A stretch of DNA of 9,303 nucleotides from Chloroflexota bacterium. Its GTDB lineage: Bacteria; Chloroflexota; Anaerolineae; SpSt-600. This document shows, in pieces, positions 7,462 through 9,303 of this stretch (position 1 is its first letter; each line of letters starts with the position of its first letter). The notes beneath the pieces are model-generated. The model had not been told where the DNA came from. It searched no databases and worked only from the letters and a program-made list of their open reading frames with translations. Made by a program: the position numbers and the translations under genes. The stretch covers positions 1-9,303 of the forward strand of contig DRAO01000149.1 of NCBI GenBank assembly GCA_011041825.1, in the 5' to 3' direction.

Positions 7462-8370
7462 ATGGCCATAACGAGCTTCACCCAATTAATAGAAGAGGCC
7501 CGCAGGAAGGGACCCAAAGTGGTGGCTATAGCTGCCGCTCACGAGAAAGAGATACTGGTGGCGGCTCAGGATGCTGAAAAGCTTGGCTTGGCAGAATGCC
7601 TGCTTGTGGGAGACCACACCCTTATCCGTCGCATCGCCGATGAGGAGGATATAGATATAAGCAGGATGATGGTCATCCACGAACCCGACCCCAAGAGGGC
7701 TGCCAGGAAAGTGATGGAACTGGTGAGCCTGGGGCACGCTCAGATAGCGATGAAAGGTAAAATCGAAACGGGCCACTTTCTCAGGGCGGCTTTGGATAGG
7801 GAATTTGGCATCAGGATAGGCAAGCTCCTCACACACGTAGGAGTGTTTGAGATGCCGGGGTTCAACCGCTTGATCTTCGTAAGCGATGCAGGGGTTGTGG
7901 TTGCCCCCGGTTTGGAAGAGAAAGTGGCCATCGTCCAAAACGCCATTGACGTTGCTCTGGCACTGGGGATAGAAGAGCCCAAAGTGGCTATCCTGGCTGC
8001 CACCGAGATGGTCAACCCCAAAATCCCCTCAACCTTAGATGCAGCCAATCTTTCCAAGATGGCTGACAGAGGCCAGATAAAAGGAGGCATCGTGGACGGC
8101 CCCCTGGCTCTTGACAATGCCATAAGCGAAGAATCGGCCCGGATAAAGGGCATTCAAAGCCCCGTAGCCGGGAAGGCCGACATCCTTATAACTCCTGACA
8201 TCGAAGCCGGAAATGTCCTGGCCAAAGCCATCACTTACTTTGCCAAGGGGAAAATGGCTGGAGTGGTGGTAGGGGGGCGTTGTCCTTTGGTAGTAGCATC
8301 ACGCTCTGACCCCCACGAGACAAAGCTTGTCTCGATGGCTTTGGCTATTCTTCTGGCACCAACCAGTTAA
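7462..8370 (+). CDS. ptb: Phosphate butyryltransferase / phosphate acyltransferase
   Basis: A 302-residue enzyme of the phosphate acetyl/butyryltransferase family, which interconverts an acyl-CoA plus phosphate with acyl phosphate plus CoA. Length matches Ptb (about 300) rather than the longer multi-domain Pta. Visible family segments are AQIAMKGKIETGHFLRAAL (94-111), LTHVGVFEMPG (123-133), the strongly conserved SDAGVVVAPGLEEKVAIVQNA (141-161), GGIVDGPLALDNAIS (208-222), ADILITPDIEAGNVLAKA (239-256) and the C-terminal SRSDPHETKLVSMALA (280-295). Butyryl-, acetyl- or branched-chain acyl-CoA could be the substrate; specificity cannot be read here. In butyrate fermenters ptb is usually followed by an acyl (butyrate) kinase gene, but the next gene is adenosine deaminase, so the kinase must be elsewhere or absent. 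AGGAGAAGG ends 5 nt before the ATG and overlaps the end of the kinase gene. Confidence 0.92.
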   Translation: MAITSFTQLIEEARRKGPKVVAIAAAHEKEILVAAQDAEKLGLAECLLVGDHTLIRRIADEEDIDISRMMVIHEPDPKRAARKVMELVSLGHAQIAMKGKIETGHFLRAALDREFGIRIGKLLTHVGVFEMPGFNRLIFVSDAGVVVAPGLEEKVAIVQNAIDVALALGIEEPKVAILAATEMVNPKIPSTLDAANLSKMADRGQIKGGIVDGPLALDNAISEESARIKGIQSPVAGKADILITPDIEAGNVLAKAITYFAKGKMAGVVVGGRCPLVVASRSDPHETKLVSMALAILLAPTS

Positions 8371-8395
8371 GTAAAGCCTTCGGTCCTGAGGGTAG

Positions 8396-8402
8396 AAAGA
8401 GG
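8396..8402 (+). promoter_or_regulatory. Ribosome binding site upstream of add
   Basis: AAAGAGG lies 10 nt before ATG 8413 and only 4 nt before an in-frame GTG at 8407. The spacing favours the ATG modestly. The GG also forms part of the 8-bp palindrome GAGGCCTC (8399-8406). Confidence 0.45.
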
Positions 8403-8412
8403 CCTCGTGAGC

Positions 8413-9303
8413 ATGCTAAGGGATTCGGTCTCTCTCCGAGAGAAGATAAGGAGATTGCCTAAAGTAGATATTCACCGCCACCTAGAGGGCTCCCTCCGTT
8501 TATCCACAATCATCGAGATAGCCCGGGAGGAAGGGATACCCTTACCTTCCTATGATTTGGATAAGCTGCGCCGTTATTTCCAGGTCATAGATGATGAAGA
8601 GCCGGATTTTCAACTCTTCCTCAGCAAATTCAGGTTCCTGCGCCGTGTTTACTCCACCAGAGAAGCAATCCAGAGGATAGCCTACGAAGCCGTTGTGGAT
8701 GCAGCCCGGGATAACGTTAGATACCTGGAACTCCGCTTTAACCCCGTAGCCCTGGCCCAAAGCCAAGGTTTCCCCCTCAACCAGGTAAGCGACTGGGTTT
8801 TCGAGGCAGCGAGCAAGGCCGCCTCCGAGAGAGGGATTCAGGTCAATTTCATCATAACCATCACCAGGGATATGGATGTGGGTACAGCCAGAAAGCTGGT
8901 CCGATTAGCCCTAAATAACCGTAATCGAGGGGTAGTGGGCCTTGACCTTGCCGGGGACGAGGTTAACTATCCGGCTTACCCACTTGTTTCCCTCTTCAGG
9001 GAAGCCCGACGCAAGGGGTTAGGTATAACCATCCATGCGGGAGAGGTCACCGGCGCTGAGAGAGTCTATGAAGCTGTGGAAATCCTGGGAGCTAATCGCA
9101 TCGGCCATGGCGTGAAATCCACCCAGGACCTCAACGTATTAGATTTGCTTAAATTCAAAAGGGTCGTGCTGGAAATGTGCCTGACCAGCAACATCCAAAC
9201 GGGAGCTGTGAGAGAACTCGAAAGCCATCCCCTCCTGGCCCTCTATCGGCTTGGTGTCATCGTTACCCTCAACTCCGATGACCCCGGGGTATCCAACACC
9301 ACC
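8413..9303 (+). CDS. add: Adenosine deaminase, 3' end cut off by the window
   Basis: The frame is open from the ptb stop to the last base of the window, with no stop codon, giving 297 codons from ATG 8413. Full-length family members have about 330-345 residues, so roughly the last 35-45 are missing. Adenosine deaminase hydrolyses adenosine or deoxyadenosine to inosine and ammonia in purine salvage. The amidohydrolase signatures are all present: VDIHRHLEGSLR (metal ligands H21, H23), GLDLAGDE, ITIHAGEV (ligand H208, catalytic E211), RIGHGV (H232), EMCLTSNIQTGAV and TLNSDDPGVS (ligand D289, D290). DIHRHLEGS and SDDPG mark it as an adenosine deaminase-type member. Adenine deaminase or a 6-aminodeoxyfutalosine deaminase from the same family remain possible, since substrate cannot be settled from the motifs alone. 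The start could also be GTG 8407. It lies about 42 nt after ptb and is probably cotranscribed. Confidence 0.93.
   Translation, partial: MLRDSVSLREKIRRLPKVDIHRHLEGSLRLSTIIEIAREEGIPLPSYDLDKLRRYFQVIDDEEPDFQLFLSKFRFLRRVYSTREAIQRIAYEAVVDAARDNVRYLELRFNPVALAQSQGFPLNQVSDWVFEAASKAASERGIQVNFIITITRDMDVGTARKLVRLALNNRNRGVVGLDLAGDEVNYPAYPLVSLFREARRKGLGITIHAGEVTGAERVYEAVEILGANRIGHGVKSTQDLNVLDLLKFKRVVLEMCLTSNIQTGAVRELESHPLLALYRLGVIVTLNSDDPGVSNTT

Noticed and set aside
8399..8406. GAGGCCTC palindrome as an operator for add
   Set aside because: An 8-bp palindrome without a second copy nearby is expected by chance, and it overlaps the ribosome binding site.

Overview
All genes in this window lie on the + strand of a moderately GC-rich bacterial chromosome. 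The most likely source is a member of the Chloroflexota (Anaerolineae-like), possibly thermophilic. That placement is an inference from family knowledge: the oversized SecA has several insertions and reads [13 protein letters not shown] in motif V, and it sits beside a KaiC-like ATPase and a soluble GAF-type histidine kinase. Nothing here (no rRNA, no marker gene I can align) fixes the taxon.

Layout. (1) Positions 9-425 encode a small protein that is almost entirely coiled coil with one C-terminal membrane anchor. (2) Positions 426-522 are non-coding and hold an exact 18-bp inverted repeat, then the secA ribosome binding site. (3) Positions 523-3951 encode SecA, the preprotein translocase ATPase, at 1142 residues and with lineage-type insertions and a very basic tail. 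(4) Positions 3967-7460 form a tight block of five genes: a winged-helix protein, a single-domain KaiC/RAD55-type ATPase, two small three-helix membrane proteins, and a GAF-GAF-HisKA-HATPase histidine kinase. (5) Positions 7462-8370 encode a phosphate butyryl/acetyltransferase. (6) From 8413 to the end of the window runs a 3'-truncated adenosine deaminase gene.

The junctions from secA onward are 15 nt, a 1-nt overlap, 3 nt, a 13-nt overlap, 4 nt, 1 nt and about 42 nt. This spacing suggests one transcription unit, with translational coupling in its middle part. SecA, phosphotransacylase and adenosine deaminase are housekeeping enzymes. The part worth attention is the five-gene block, which looks like an undescribed KaiC-like signalling cassette: a DNA-binding protein, an ATP-dependent switch, a two-subunit membrane component and a histidine kinase without a visible response regulator. 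No kaiA or kaiB is present, so I do not call it a clock. No rRNA, tRNA, CRISPR array, insertion sequence or phage gene was seen.
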